A stretch of 64,000 nucleotides of DNA from an uncultured bacterium. GTDB lineage: Bacteria; Bacteroidota; Bacteroidia; Bacteroidales; Bacteroidaceae. This document shows positions 27,192-35,708 of the stretch, piece by piece. The position numbers were made by a program, and so were the translations under genes. Within the stretch, counting starts at the first letter, position 1. Every line of letters begins with the position of its first letter. The stretch covers positions 6,140-70,139 of the forward strand of contig CAJMNM010000014.1 in NCBI GenBank assembly GCA_905214795.1, read 5' to 3'. A model generated the notes under the pieces. The model searched no databases. It had not been told where the DNA came from and saw only the letters and a list, made by a program, of their open reading frames with translations.

Positions 27192-29582
27192 CTACAGTTC
27201 TATTTGTATGCGTGCGTTAATCAGTCTTCCGGTCAGATAGTTCGGTACGGCATATTGTTGGTTGGTTACGTCCGTAACCCAGTAATACGAGCTGACGTTG
27301 CTGATGTCGAACAGATTGAAACAGTCTATGCCCAGCCAGATGTTTTTGAAGTAACGCAATACACGTCTGTGATTGTGCCCGTCCTCGTTGTTGAGCAGCC
27401 GGTAGCTCATTCCGATGTCTACACGTTTGTAAGCCGGTGCGCGGAACACCTGTTCTTCCAGTCCGGTGTGTGGCGGACCGAAAGGCAGTCCGTCGGCCAC
27501 ACACGCTTTAAGGGTCATCTTCCATTTTGTTGACCCTGGGAAAAAGTCGCTGAAGAAGAAGTTCAGATTATATCTTTGATCAGTAGGCTGCGGAAACCAT
27601 TTGCCGTCAATCTGCTGCCGGGCTTTCATCAGGCTGAAGCTGATCCATGAGTCTGTACCTTCTACAAACTCGCCAAAAAGCTTCAGATCTATACCGGTGG
27701 TATATCCGCTTGCGATGTTACCGCCGTAATATACAATCTTCAGGTTGTCCACGTTATACGGAATCAGGTTGCTCAATCCTTTATAATACACTTCGGCGGT
27801 CAGTTTGAACGGACGGTCCATCAGTTTGAAACTGTAGTCGCCGCCCAACAACACTTGTATGGAACGTGGCGAACGGATGTTCCTGTTCAGTACCACCTGT
27901 GTAGACCCTCCGGTTGTCACCGTGTCGCGCAGTTCTTTGTAGAACGGAGCCTGATAGTAAATACCTGTTGCGGCCCGGAAAGTAAACGCTTCGTTAAACG
28001 ACGGAATAAAACCTACCGAAACACGCGGACTGAACAACCATTCCTTGTTCCAGCTCCAGAAACTCAGTCGGGCACCATAATTCAGCGAGAATATACCGGC
28101 CTTGGTCTCCATGCGCCATGTGTCCTGGGCGAACAGTTCCATGCGGTTGCTGCTGATTTTGTTGTGTGAACGCAGATTGTATATCAGGTCCAGACGGTTG
28201 CCCGTATGAGGAATAGAATAGCCGGCCGAGTCGCGCATTTCCCATTCGCGTGCCGATTCTTCTATCACTTCGTTCTTCCAGGTCAGACCGCTCAAAATGT
28301 GATGCCCTGTCGGTTTGTGTTCAAAGGTCAGTTTCAGACTTTTCATGTTGGCGTCCAGAAAGTTTCTGGTGTGTTCCATATACGTTCCCACGCCCAGCTG
28401 TTCTGTAGTGTTTGTTTCGTCTAGCCAGTATTGTCCCTGAATGTCATACGTCTGTCGCTCTTTGCTGAGAAAAGCCGCTCCTGTGAGCGTCATTGTCGTC
28501 TTTTCGTTGAACGCGTGTTTTAGGCTCAGTGTTCCGAACAACGTACGGAAAAGGTCCTTCTCCGAGCCGTCGAAATAAACCTTGAAAGATTTGACATCGT
28601 TCATTGTACCGAAGTTGGTCTGTCGGTCAGCCGGTATGAAATCATACTTGTTTTGTGCGACATTGCCTATGAAGTCCACTGTCCATCCCGGTGCGGGCTG
28701 CCAGCTCATATAAGTCTGGTAGTCAATGAAACGGGGACTGTATTCTCCCTTGGTTTCCAAAGAGCCCAGCATGTACTGGTTGGTTTTGTAGCGCAGGCCA
28801 TGTGCCATGCTGAACCGTTTGCGTCCCATACCGGCATACAGACTGCCGCCCAGCAGGCTTGCCGATGCCGACAGCTCATAACCTTTCGGCTTCCGGTAAG
28901 TTATATCCAGTGCCGACGACATTTTGTCACCGTATTTGGCCTCGAATCCGCCTGCCGAGAAGTTTACGCTTTCCACCATGTCGCTGTTTATCATGCTCAG
29001 ACCCTCCTGCTGTCCGGAGTTTATCAGCATGGGGCGGTATGTCTCCACACCGTTAAGATACACACTGTTTTCGTCATAGCTTCCGCCTCTGACGTTATAT
29101 TGTGAACTCAGTTCGTTGTGTGTGCTGACACCTGCCTGCGTCGCGACAAGTTCTTCTACGGCATTGCCCGTGGTAGAGGGAAGTCTTTTCAGATTTTCTA
29201 CATTAATCTGCTGGGTGGTATTCATCTGACGCCGGGTTTCCTTTACCGTCACTTCGCCCAGATTGAGTGTCTGCGCGCGCAGAACGACACTCAGACGCAA
29301 GTCGCCGCTTGGCGAGCGCAACACCTTTTCTTTACTTTCATATCCCAGCATGCTGAACACGATGGTCACAGAATCGGCTGCATTGAACTCAAGGGTGTAT
29401 TTACCGTCCATGTCGGTTGTGGTGCCGACTCCTTGTTCCTTTGCTCTTACTATGGCAAACAAAACAGGGTTCTGTTCGTCGTCTGTCACTTTGCCGGAGA
29501 GTTTTACCTTGTTCTGTCCGCACAGGTCTACGCTAAGCAGCCATATCATCGTCAGACAGAGTATATATCTTATAAAATACAT
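27192..29582 (-). CDS. TonB-dependent receptor with carboxypeptidase-like N-domain
   Basis: About 796 residues starting MYFIRYILCLTMIWLLSVDLCGQ; the frame is open upstream to 29723, but the signal peptide fixes this start. Residues about 25-105 form a CarboxypepD_reg-like domain (VKLSGKVTDDEQNPVLFAIV, TTDMDGKYTLEF), then a TonB box region (LNLGEVTVKETRR), a plug (STHNELSSQYNVRGGSYDEN, VESVNFSAGGFEAKYGDKMS) and a barrel ending in LINARIQIEL. No SusD gene is adjacent, so it is a SusC-like receptor without a surface lipoprotein lid. GH43 follows 48 bases downstream, suggesting oligosaccharide uptake (inference). Confidence 0.9.
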   Translation of the reverse strand: MYFIRYILCLTMIWLLSVDLCGQNKVKLSGKVTDDEQNPVLFAIVRAKEQGVGTTTDMDGKYTLEFNAADSVTIVFSMLGYESKEKVLRSPSGDLRLSVVLRAQTLNLGEVTVKETRRQMNTTQQINVENLKRLPSTTGNAVEELVATQAGVSTHNELSSQYNVRGGSYDENSVYLNGVETYRPMLINSGQQEGLSMINSDMVESVNFSAGGFEAKYGDKMSSALDITYRKPKGYELSASASLLGGSLYAGMGRKRFSMAHGLRYKTNQYMLGSLETKGEYSPRFIDYQTYMSWQPAPGWTVDFIGNVAQNKYDFIPADRQTNFGTMNDVKSFKVYFDGSEKDLFRTLFGTLSLKHAFNEKTTMTLTGAAFLSKERQTYDIQGQYWLDETNTTEQLGVGTYMEHTRNFLDANMKSLKLTFEHKPTGHHILSGLTWKNEVIEESAREWEMRDSAGYSIPHTGNRLDLIYNLRSHNKISSNRMELFAQDTWRMETKAGIFSLNYGARLSFWSWNKEWLFSPRVSVGFIPSFNEAFTFRAATGIYYQAPFYKELRDTVTTGGSTQVVLNRNIRSPRSIQVLLGGDYSFKLMDRPFKLTAEVYYKGLSNLIPYNVDNLKIVYYGGNIASGYTTGIDLKLFGEFVEGTDSWISFSLMKARQQIDGKWFPQPTDQRYNLNFFFSDFFPGSTKWKMTLKACVADGLPFGPPHTGLEEQVFRAPAYKRVDIGMSYRLLNNEDGHNHRRVLRYFKNIWLGIDCFNLFDISNVSSYYWVTDVTNQQYAVPNYLTGRLINARIQIEL

Positions 29583-29613
29583 TCTGAATAGATTGTTACT
29601 TTGACTTATAACG

Positions 29614-29621
29614 CAAAGATA
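29614..29621 (-). promoter_or_regulatory. -7 element for the TonB/GH43 operon
   Basis: The minus strand reads TATCTTTG, 31 nt upstream of the ATG at 29582, supporting that start. No clear -33 element. Confidence 0.5.
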
Positions 29622-29707
29622 AGCTTTTTTTGTACGTCTGCGTCGATTTATTTTTTCAAACTGTCGATTCATGGCCTGGTTTAGTGTCGCTTTTGGGATA
29701 AAAAATG

Positions 29708-29715
29708 TATATTTG
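29708..29715 (+). promoter_or_regulatory. -7 element for the nitroreductase gene cluster
   Basis: TATATTTG, 32 nt before the nitroreductase ATG; the -33 element is unclear. Confidence 0.5.
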
Positions 29716-29747
29716 CAAGTCAAGAATCAAACATAAGATAAACAGTT

Positions 29748-30290
29748 ATGGAACAATTCAGCGAATTGATAAAGATACGCCGCAGTATGCGGAAATTTAC
29801 GGAAGAGGAATTGACTCAGGACGAGGTGGTGACACTGTTGCGTGCCGCTTTGATGGCTCCTTCGTCAAAAGGTTTCCGGCCATGGGAGTTTGTCGTGGTA
29901 GACGACAGACAATTGCTCGGTCAGTTATCAGCCTGCAAGGACAAGGGGGCCGAACTGATAGCCGGAGCTCCCCTTGCGGTCGTGGTACTGGCCGATCCTA
30001 CGATAAGCGATGTATGGATTGAAGATGCATCGGTGGCTACTACCATGATGCTGCTTCAGGCCGAAGATCTTGGACTGGGCGCATGCTGGGTGCAGATTCG
30101 TAATCGTTCTATGGCCGACGGCAAGCCGGCCGAGGAGATGGTGCGTACCATGCTTCATATTCCCGAACATCTGCGTGTGCTTTCCATTGTAGCTGTTGGT
30201 CACAAGGGAATGGAACGCAAGCCGTTCAACGAGGAACGCCTGCAGTGGGAAAAAGTCCATATCAACACTTTTGACGGTCAGCAGGCATGA
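29748..30290 (+). CDS. Nitroreductase family protein
   Basis: A 180-residue FMN-dependent oxidoreductase of the nitroreductase superfamily. The N-terminus has the FMN-phosphate-binding R-x-S-x-R-x-F pattern (KIRRSMRKF); APSSKGFRPWEFVVV and EDLGLGACWVQIRN are also typical. The natural substrate is unknown; members reduce quinones, nitro compounds or act in flavin metabolism. Its stop overlaps the start of the DUF2520 gene by four bases (ATGA), indicating coupled translation. Confidence 0.9.
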   Translation: MEQFSELIKIRRSMRKFTEEELTQDEVVTLLRAALMAPSSKGFRPWEFVVVDDRQLLGQLSACKDKGAELIAGAPLAVVVLADPTISDVWIEDASVATTMMLLQAEDLGLGACWVQIRNRSMADGKPAEEMVRTMLHIPEHLRVLSIVAVGHKGMERKPFNEERLQWEKVHINTFDGQQA

Positions 30291-31075
30291 GAATTGTTTT
30301 TGTGGGGGCAGGTAATCTGGCCACAAGATTGAGTCTGGCTTTGCGGACTGCCGGTCATGACATCATACAGGTTTACAGCCGCACAATGGCTTCGGCCGAG
30401 ACTTTGGCTGCCCGACTTGGCTGTAAGGCCACCTGTTCAGCGGATGAGATAGACCGCGAAGCAGAGGTTTATATCTTTTCAGTAAAGGACAATGTATTGG
30501 AAACGCTGGCCGCACAGATTGTTCCCGGCCGTGAACAGGCGCTTTTCCTGCATACGGCCGGCAGTATGCCGCTCGATGTGTTCAAGCCTTGGGCCACCCG
30601 CTATGGTGTGTGTTACCCGATGCAGACGTTTTCTAAAAGCCGCGAAGTGGATTTCAGCGAGATACCGGTCTTTATCGAAGCTTCCGGTGCCGTCGAACTG
30701 GCACAGATTGAGCGGCTTGCCGCTTCTGTCTCCGGAAATGTGCGCGAGCTTGATACCTCCCGCCGGCGTTATTTGCACTTGGCCGCGGTGTTTGCCTGCA
30801 ATTTTGCCAATCACTGTTACGCTTTGGCCGAAGAAATTCTGGCCCGTCACGACATACCTTTCGACGTCATGTTGCCTCTGGTGAAAGAAACGGCCCGTAA
30901 GGTAGAACAGCTGTCTCCCCGTGAGGCTCAGACCGGCCCGGCCGTGCGTTATGACGAGAATGTTATCAACCGCCAGGCTGCCATGCTGGCCGATGAGCCG
31001 GAGTGGAAGAATATTTATGAATCCATGAGTCGCAGCATTCACAGGCTGGCGCTCGAAAAACCGGACAAACCATGA
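30287..31075 (+). CDS. DUF2520 Rossmann-fold oxidoreductase-like protein
   Basis: 262 residues. The N-terminus MRIVFVGAGNLATRLSLAL is a GxGxxA-type dinucleotide-binding loop as in ProC and F420-dependent NADP reductases; the C-half (FACNFANHCYALAEEIL, then SPREAQTGPAVRYDENVI) is the helical DUF2520 domain, with the TGPxxR motif. An NAD(P)-dependent reductase role is likely; the substrate is unknown. The start overlaps the nitroreductase stop and its end overlaps the KdsC-like start, each by four bases. Its association with KdsC-like and Maf genes is usual in Bacteroidales. Confidence 0.88.
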   Translation: MRIVFVGAGNLATRLSLALRTAGHDIIQVYSRTMASAETLAARLGCKATCSADEIDREAEVYIFSVKDNVLETLAAQIVPGREQALFLHTAGSMPLDVFKPWATRYGVCYPMQTFSKSREVDFSEIPVFIEASGAVELAQIERLAASVSGNVRELDTSRRRYLHLAAVFACNFANHCYALAEEILARHDIPFDVMLPLVKETARKVEQLSPREAQTGPAVRYDENVINRQAAMLADEPEWKNIYESMSRSIHRLALEKPDKP

Positions 31076-31590
31076 TTAATTACGATTTAAAGAAAATAAA
31101 AGCCGTAGTCTTTGACGTAGACGGCGTACTGAGTGCCGAAACCATTAATCTGCATCCCGACGGCGGTCCGATGCGTACGGTCAATATCAAGGACGGTTAT
31201 GCCATTCAGCTTGCTGTTAAGATGGGGTTGCACGTCGCAATCATTACCGGCGGGCGTTCCGAGGCGGTTCAGAAGCGTTATGAGGGGTTGGGCATGACCG
31301 ACATATACATGGGTTGTTCTGTGAAGATAAAAACCTACGAAAGCTTTCTCAGCCGTTACGGACTGAAAGACGAAGAAGTGCTGTATATGGGCGACGACAT
31401 CCCCGATTATGAGGTGATGCGCCGTTGCGGTTGCCCGTGCTGTCCGTCCGATGCCGCACCCGAAATCAAGGATATCTCTGTTTACGTGTCACACCGTAAC
31501 GGCGGATATGGTTGCGGGCGCGACGTGCTGGAGCAAGTTCTTAAGGCGCAGCACAAATGGTTAAAGGACGAGAAAGCCTTTGGCTGGTAA
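31072..31590 (+). CDS. kdsC: KdsC-like HAD phosphatase (3-deoxy-D-manno-octulosonate 8-phosphate phosphatase)
   Basis: A 172-residue HAD superfamily protein of the C0 (capless) KdsC type. Motif I is VFDVDGVLS (catalytic Asp pair), motif II is IITGG, and motif IV is MGDDIPDYEVM. KdsC removes phosphate from KDO-8-phosphate during lipopolysaccharide core synthesis. A C-terminal NGGYGCGRDVLEQVLKAQ segment is typical of the tetrameric family. The gene is translationally coupled to DUF2520. Confidence 0.88.
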   Translation: MINYDLKKIKAVVFDVDGVLSAETINLHPDGGPMRTVNIKDGYAIQLAVKMGLHVAIITGGRSEAVQKRYEGLGMTDIYMGCSVKIKTYESFLSRYGLKDEEVLYMGDDIPDYEVMRRCGCPCCPSDAAPEIKDISVYVSHRNGGYGCGRDVLEQVLKAQHKWLKDEKAFGW

Positions 31591-31639
31591 AATCCGTTAG
31601 TAGGAAAAAGAAGAAACAGTAGGATAAAGAAGATTTGTC

Positions 31640-32221
31640 ATGTTGGAAAATCTGAAAAAATATAAAGTGATTCTTGCCAGCAACTCACCACGTCGTAAGG
31701 AACTGCTGGCAGGATTGGACATTCCCTATGAGGTGAAAGTCATTCCGGGTATAGAAGAAACCTATCCCGATACATTGAAGGGTGACGAGATACCGCAATA
31801 TCTGTCCCGCAAAAAGGCTGAGGCTTATCGTGACCGGATGGCCGGCGACGAACTGATTATTACTGCCGATACCATTGTGTGGCTCGATGACAAAGTACTC
31901 GGAAAACCAGCCGATGAGGCCGAGGCTTGCGCCATGTTGCGTATGCTTTCCGGTCGGACTCATGCCGTGCTGACCGGTGTGACCGTAATGACAAAGGAAC
32001 GCCATGTGACATTTGCCGTAGAAAGTAAGGTCACTTTTGATGAACTCAGTGAAGAGGAAATCAGCTATTATGTGTCCCATTATCATCCCACCGACAAGGC
32101 CGGTGCTTACGGTATTCAGGAATGGATTGGCTATGTCGGTGTACGCGGTCTCGAAGGGTCATATTTCAATGTGATGGGACTCCCTGTGCAGCGTTTGTAT
32201 AATGAATTAAAACAGTTTTAA
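31640..32221 (+). CDS. maf: Maf-like nucleotide pyrophosphatase
   Basis: 193 residues. It has the Maf signature ILASNSPRRKELLAGL near the N-terminus, ADTIVWLDDKVLGKP and DKAGAYGIQEW (substrate and metal binding). The family hydrolyses non-canonical or dTTP/UTP-type nucleoside triphosphates to monophosphates as a house-cleaning activity; older annotation calls it septum formation inhibitor. It follows the KdsC-like gene by 49 bases. Confidence 0.93.
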   Translation: MLENLKKYKVILASNSPRRKELLAGLDIPYEVKVIPGIEETYPDTLKGDEIPQYLSRKKAEAYRDRMAGDELIITADTIVWLDDKVLGKPADEAEACAMLRMLSGRTHAVLTGVTVMTKERHVTFAVESKVTFDELSEEEISYYVSHYHPTDKAGAYGIQEWIGYVGVRGLEGSYFNVMGLPVQRLYNELKQF

Positions 32222-32226
32222 ACGTT

Positions 32227-32745
32227 ATGAAAAACTTATTTAAAATAAAATCCGTTTGTCTGACAGTATGTATGCTGGCAGCCGCTTCCTTTTTCACATC
32301 ATGCGATGACGAGAAACATCCCACGGTATTGCCGGCTTTTGCCGGTTTTCGTCTGACACCCTCTACATGGACGGCGGGCGATTCTGTGACCGTTACTGCC
32401 GTGCAGAGCAAGTTGGGTAATCTGATTTATAAGGCCGAGTACCGCTGGTCTGTTTCTGTGGCCGGCGCCGATACCACATTCAGTAAAACCGTTCAGGTGG
32501 TTTATGATAATGACAAATCCGACCCGTCTTTCGGATTCCGCATACCGGCGGATGTTTCAGGCTATGCTTCCATCAGTTTCAGCGCGGATTATGACTATTC
32601 CTCAGCCACCGCGCCGACCGAAGTGCCCGGTCCGGTAAACGGTACGGGAGGGCTGGTTGGTAACTTTAGCGGTTTTACAAGCAGTGCTCTGTTTGGAAAG
32701 TGTTCCGGAAGCGCTTCTACTACAATTAAGGCTGCCGGAGAATAA
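32227..32745 (+). CDS. Small surface lipoprotein, function unknown
   Basis: 172 residues beginning MKNLFKIKSVCLTVCMLAAA with a lipobox ending FFTSC followed by DDE, acidic residues typical of the Bacteroidetes surface export signal. The mature part has an Ig-like run (GDSVTVTAVQSK, EYRWSVSVAGADTTFSKTV) and a Gly/Ser-rich end. I do not recognise a named family. It starts 5 bases after maf, so it is probably in the same operon. Confidence 0.72.
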   Translation: MKNLFKIKSVCLTVCMLAAASFFTSCDDEKHPTVLPAFAGFRLTPSTWTAGDSVTVTAVQSKLGNLIYKAEYRWSVSVAGADTTFSKTVQVVYDNDKSDPSFGFRIPADVSGYASISFSADYDYSSATAPTEVPGPVNGTGGLVGNFSGFTSSALFGKCSGSASTTIKAAGE

Positions 32746-32811
32746 AGTCAGATTGATTGGTTAACGGGGTGGTGCGCCGTTTATTCTGACGTGCCGCTTT
32801 TATAACACGAT

Positions 32812-33294
32812 ATGAAGAAAATTCTGTTTGTTTGTTTAGGAAATATATGCCGTTCAAGTGCGGCTGAGGAAATCATGAGGCATTATGTGCGGGAAGCCGG
32901 TCTGGAACGTGAATTCAATTTAGACTCTGCCGGTCTGATTGATTATCACCAGGGGGAGCCGGCCGACTCGCGCATGCGTGCCCATGCCGCCCGCAGAGGG
33001 TATCACATAACCCATCTGTCGCGTCCCGTCAGGTATGACGATTTCTTCAATTTCGATTTGATTGTAGGAATGGACGACCGCAACATCGATCGTCTGAAAG
33101 AACTTGCGCCGGGTATAGACGAAGAGCGCAAGATTGTGCGTATGGCAGACTATTGCCGCCAGAAGGTGGTTGACTACGTGCCCGACCCCTATTATGGTGG
33201 AGCATCCGGTTTTGAGAATGTGTTGGATATTCTTGAAGACGCATGTGCCGGACTGCTTGAGGCTGTCCGGCACGATGAGGTTCGGTCTGAATGA
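32812..33294 (+). CDS. Low-molecular-weight protein tyrosine phosphatase
   Basis: 160 residues. The catalytic P-loop is LFVCLGNICRSS (CxxxxxR-S near residues 8-15), and the general-acid Asp lies in YVPDPYYGG (DPYY). Such enzymes dephosphorylate tyrosine on proteins, often regulating capsule or exopolysaccharide machinery; no such locus is in view. It follows the lipoprotein gene by 66 bases and converges with the serine dehydratase gene. Confidence 0.93.
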   Translation: MKKILFVCLGNICRSSAAEEIMRHYVREAGLEREFNLDSAGLIDYHQGEPADSRMRAHAARRGYHITHLSRPVRYDDFFNFDLIVGMDDRNIDRLKELAPGIDEERKIVRMADYCRQKVVDYVPDPYYGGASGFENVLDILEDACAGLLEAVRHDEVRSE

Positions 33295-33314
33295 ATCTGG
33301 CGTCTGCACGGGTA

Positions 33315-34538
33315 TTATTTGCCGTGCATCGTGTCCCACATTCTTTTATAGTTCTCGGCCAGGCCGCCTTCGCCCGTTTCCTTATAAAGCGAAGGCAGGT
33401 CGTGGCCGGTTTTTTTCATCACATCTATTACTTTGTCAAACGAAACCTGATGTACGCCGTCTGTTAGCATGGCGTATGAATTGGCATCCATGGCGCGGGC
33501 AGCAGCATAAGCGTTACGTTCTATGCACGGAATCTGAACCAGTCCGCACACCGGGTCACAGGTCAGGCCCAGGTGATGCTCCAGTCCCATTTCTGCCGCA
33601 TATTCTATTTGTGCCGGAGTACCGCCGAAAAGCTGCGAGGCCGCCGCTGCCGCCATGGCACAGGCCACGCCTATTTCGCCCTGGCAGCCTACTTCTGCTC
33701 CCGATATAGAGGCATTGGTCTTTACGATATTGCCAAACAGTCCGGCCGTGGCAAGTGCCCGTCCTATGCGTTCGTCGCTGATGTGACGCGAAGTGTATAA
33801 ATGATAGAGCACGGCCGGCAACACGCCGCACGAGCCGCAGGTAGGAGCCGTGACTATTTTTCCGCCTGCTGCATTTTCTTCGCTCACAGCCAATGCATAG
33901 GCAAAAATCAGCCCGCGGGTTCGCATGGAATGCTGGTAACCTTCGGCACGCACGTAATAAGAAGATGCTTTGCGGCGCAGACAGAGCGGGCCCGGCAGCA
34001 CGCCTTCGTGTTCCAACCCGTTTTGTACAGCCTGTTTCATTGTGTTCCACACCTCCGCAATGAAATCCCATATCTCATACCCTTCACATTCTTCCACAAA
34101 CTCCCAATAGCTTTTGCCGGTAGACATGCACCACGACAGAATGTCCGTGGCCGAGTTCAGCGGATAGACATCTTTTGATTCTATCGGCGCGCCATTTTCT
34201 TCTGCCAGAGCGCCGCCGCCGATGCTGAACACCGTCCATTCGCCCGAACAGGCGCCGGTCGTGTCAAAAGCCTTGAACTTCATGCCGTTGGGATGGAATG
34301 GAAGGAATATCTTGGGTTCCCAAATTAAGGTCGTGCGCGACTCGTCTAGAATATGAAAGATGGCTTTGTCGGTCATGTGTCCCACTCCCGTAGCGGCCAG
34401 ACTGCCGTATAGCGTCACTTCGAAACGTGCAGCCTCGGGATGTTTCTCCTTAAAAATGATGGCAGCCTTGCGTGGTCCCATGGTGTGGCTGCTCGAAGGT
34501 CCGTAGCCAATGCGGTATATTTCTTTGATGCTGAGCAT
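33315..34538 (-). CDS. sdaA: L-serine ammonia-lyase (single-chain, iron-sulfur)
   Basis: A 407-residue enzyme converting L-serine to pyruvate and ammonia. The N-terminal beta domain (IYRIGYGPSSSHTMGP) and the C-terminal alpha domain are fused. The likely 4Fe-4S ligands are the Cys residues in TCGSCGVLPAV and in GLTCDPVCGLVQIPC. Length is somewhat shorter than E. coli SdaA (about 450) but similar to Bacteroidetes members. It is monocistronic on the minus strand, converging on the tyrosine phosphatase gene. Confidence 0.94.
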   Translation of the reverse strand: MLSIKEIYRIGYGPSSSHTMGPRKAAIIFKEKHPEAARFEVTLYGSLAATGVGHMTDKAIFHILDESRTTLIWEPKIFLPFHPNGMKFKAFDTTGACSGEWTVFSIGGGALAEENGAPIESKDVYPLNSATDILSWCMSTGKSYWEFVEECEGYEIWDFIAEVWNTMKQAVQNGLEHEGVLPGPLCLRRKASSYYVRAEGYQHSMRTRGLIFAYALAVSEENAAGGKIVTAPTCGSCGVLPAVLYHLYTSRHISDERIGRALATAGLFGNIVKTNASISGAEVGCQGEIGVACAMAAAAASQLFGGTPAQIEYAAEMGLEHHLGLTCDPVCGLVQIPCIERNAYAAARAMDANSYAMLTDGVHQVSFDKVIDVMKKTGHDLPSLYKETGEGGLAENYKRMWDTMHGK

Positions 34539-34614
34539 AATTGGGTTTTTAATAAGTTTATTAAGTATGGAATGTATTCCGGCAGTAAATATTTACCGGG
34601 TATCACGGTTGTTT

Positions 34615-35178
34615 TTATTCTTCTTTTTTCAGACTTCTTTTAACTACAGCCGGATTGCCTGCAGCGAGTGAGTCGTCGGGAATATCCTTTTTAACCACGC
34701 TGCCGGCCGCAATAACGCAGCGGTCACCGATGGTTACGCCTGGGCAGACCACAACGCCACCGCCCAGCCAGCAGTCGTCCCCCACGTGGATGGGATAAGC
34801 CGTTTCGATGTTTTTGCGTCGTTCAATGTAGTCCATCGGGTGATGTGGTGTGTAAAACTGACAGTTAGGTCCCACGCGGGTATTCTTGCCGATATGGATA
34901 TATCCGCCGTCTAGCATCGTACAGTTATAGTTCAGAAACGAATTTTCTTCCATAATGACCCCCGTACCATGATCGCAGTGGAAGGGAGGGCAGATGGATG
35001 CGCTGGCCGGAAAGTCTGGAATCAGTTCTTCTATGATTTCGCGGTAATTATCGTCGTATATGCACAACGTATTAAGTTTTATACACAGTTTTTTTGCCCG
35101 TTTCAAGCTAGCCTGCACTTCGGGGTCATCAACATCATAAAGCTCTTCGCTGCGCATTTTTTCAATTTCACTTTTCAT
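34615..35178 (-). CDS. Maltose/galactoside O-acetyltransferase family protein
   Basis: 187 residues from MKSEIEKMRSEELYD; the frame opens further upstream to 35304 without family similarity. The N-terminal Mac domain (residues about 5-60) is followed by left-handed beta-helix hexapeptide repeats, with catalytic His in the FYTPHHPMD segment and the usual DCWLGGGVVVCPGVTIGDRC run. It is an acetyl-CoA-dependent acetyltransferase; sugar acceptors are typical but the natural substrate is not known. Confidence 0.9.
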   Translation of the reverse strand: MKSEIEKMRSEELYDVDDPEVQASLKRAKKLCIKLNTLCIYDDNYREIIEELIPDFPASASICPPFHCDHGTGVIMEENSFLNYNCTMLDGGYIHIGKNTRVGPNCQFYTPHHPMDYIERRKNIETAYPIHVGDDCWLGGGVVVCPGVTIGDRCVIAAGSVVKKDIPDDSLAAGNPAVVKRSLKKEE

Positions 35179-35525
35179 GATTGTAGATTTTATATCAATT
35201 GTTTTTTCTGTTTTCTGTGGCTTTACGCTACAAGTTGCGAGTTTTTTCCTTTTCCGATGTATGAAAAGCTTTAATGTAGATAATGGATTTATGCTTATAT
35301 ACAAAGATACAATAAAATCTTATTAACAGCTTTCACTTCTTTTGAATAAATTTTCGTTTTGTCAAGTTCTTTTGTTTATTTATAGTTCTGCGTGTTTACA
35401 AGGCCGGCAGACTTTGGGTAGTGAATTAAGTTTCTTTTGATTGTGGCTGATGTGGCTTTAAATAAGTTTGTATCATTATTCGTATGATATTTTTTTATGC
35501 TCGCATTTTAATGTTTTTAGATAGG

Positions 35526-35677
35526 ATAGATGCAGTTCGGCAAAAGAAATCAATCAAACTTGTTTTTTACTCTCACCTTTCGCTATCTTTAAATAAGATT
35601 GGAGGCGGCTCGGCATAGTCTAACGTTAAAAACTACGTTTTTCGTTTGTCTTAGCTCTCGCCTTTCGTTATCTTTGC
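35526..35677 (+). repeat. Two units of the promoter-bearing 86-bp repeat family
   Basis: A diverged unit (about 35526-35596, with GCAGTTCGGCA and CTCTCACCTTTCGCTATCTTT) is followed by a closer unit (about 35597-35677: GGAGGCGGCTCGGCATAG, AACGTTAAAAACTACGTTTT, TCGTTTGTCTTAGCTCTCGC, CTTTCGTTATCTTTG). The equivalent TATCTTT sites are 85 bp apart. The second unit is the same sequence, on the opposite strand, as the array at 42415-42657. Confidence 0.85.
35645..35676 (+). promoter_or_regulatory. Promoter inside the repeat, driving the HpaII-like gene
   Basis: TTTG (35645-35648), 20 nt, then TATCTTTG (35669-35676): an exact match in sequence and spacing to the Bacteroidetes consensus, 32 nt before the ATG at 35709. 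Confidence 0.75.
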
Positions 35678-35708
35678 TGCGGAAAGTTTGGATTAAAAGA
35701 AAAAAGAC

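Larger units (their letters stand above)
35179..35708. other. 530-bp regulatory intergenic region with repeats
   Basis: The first ~340 bases are AT-rich with no gene. From about 35526 the region is built from two repeat units, the second holding the promoter of the next gene. Confidence 0.7.
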
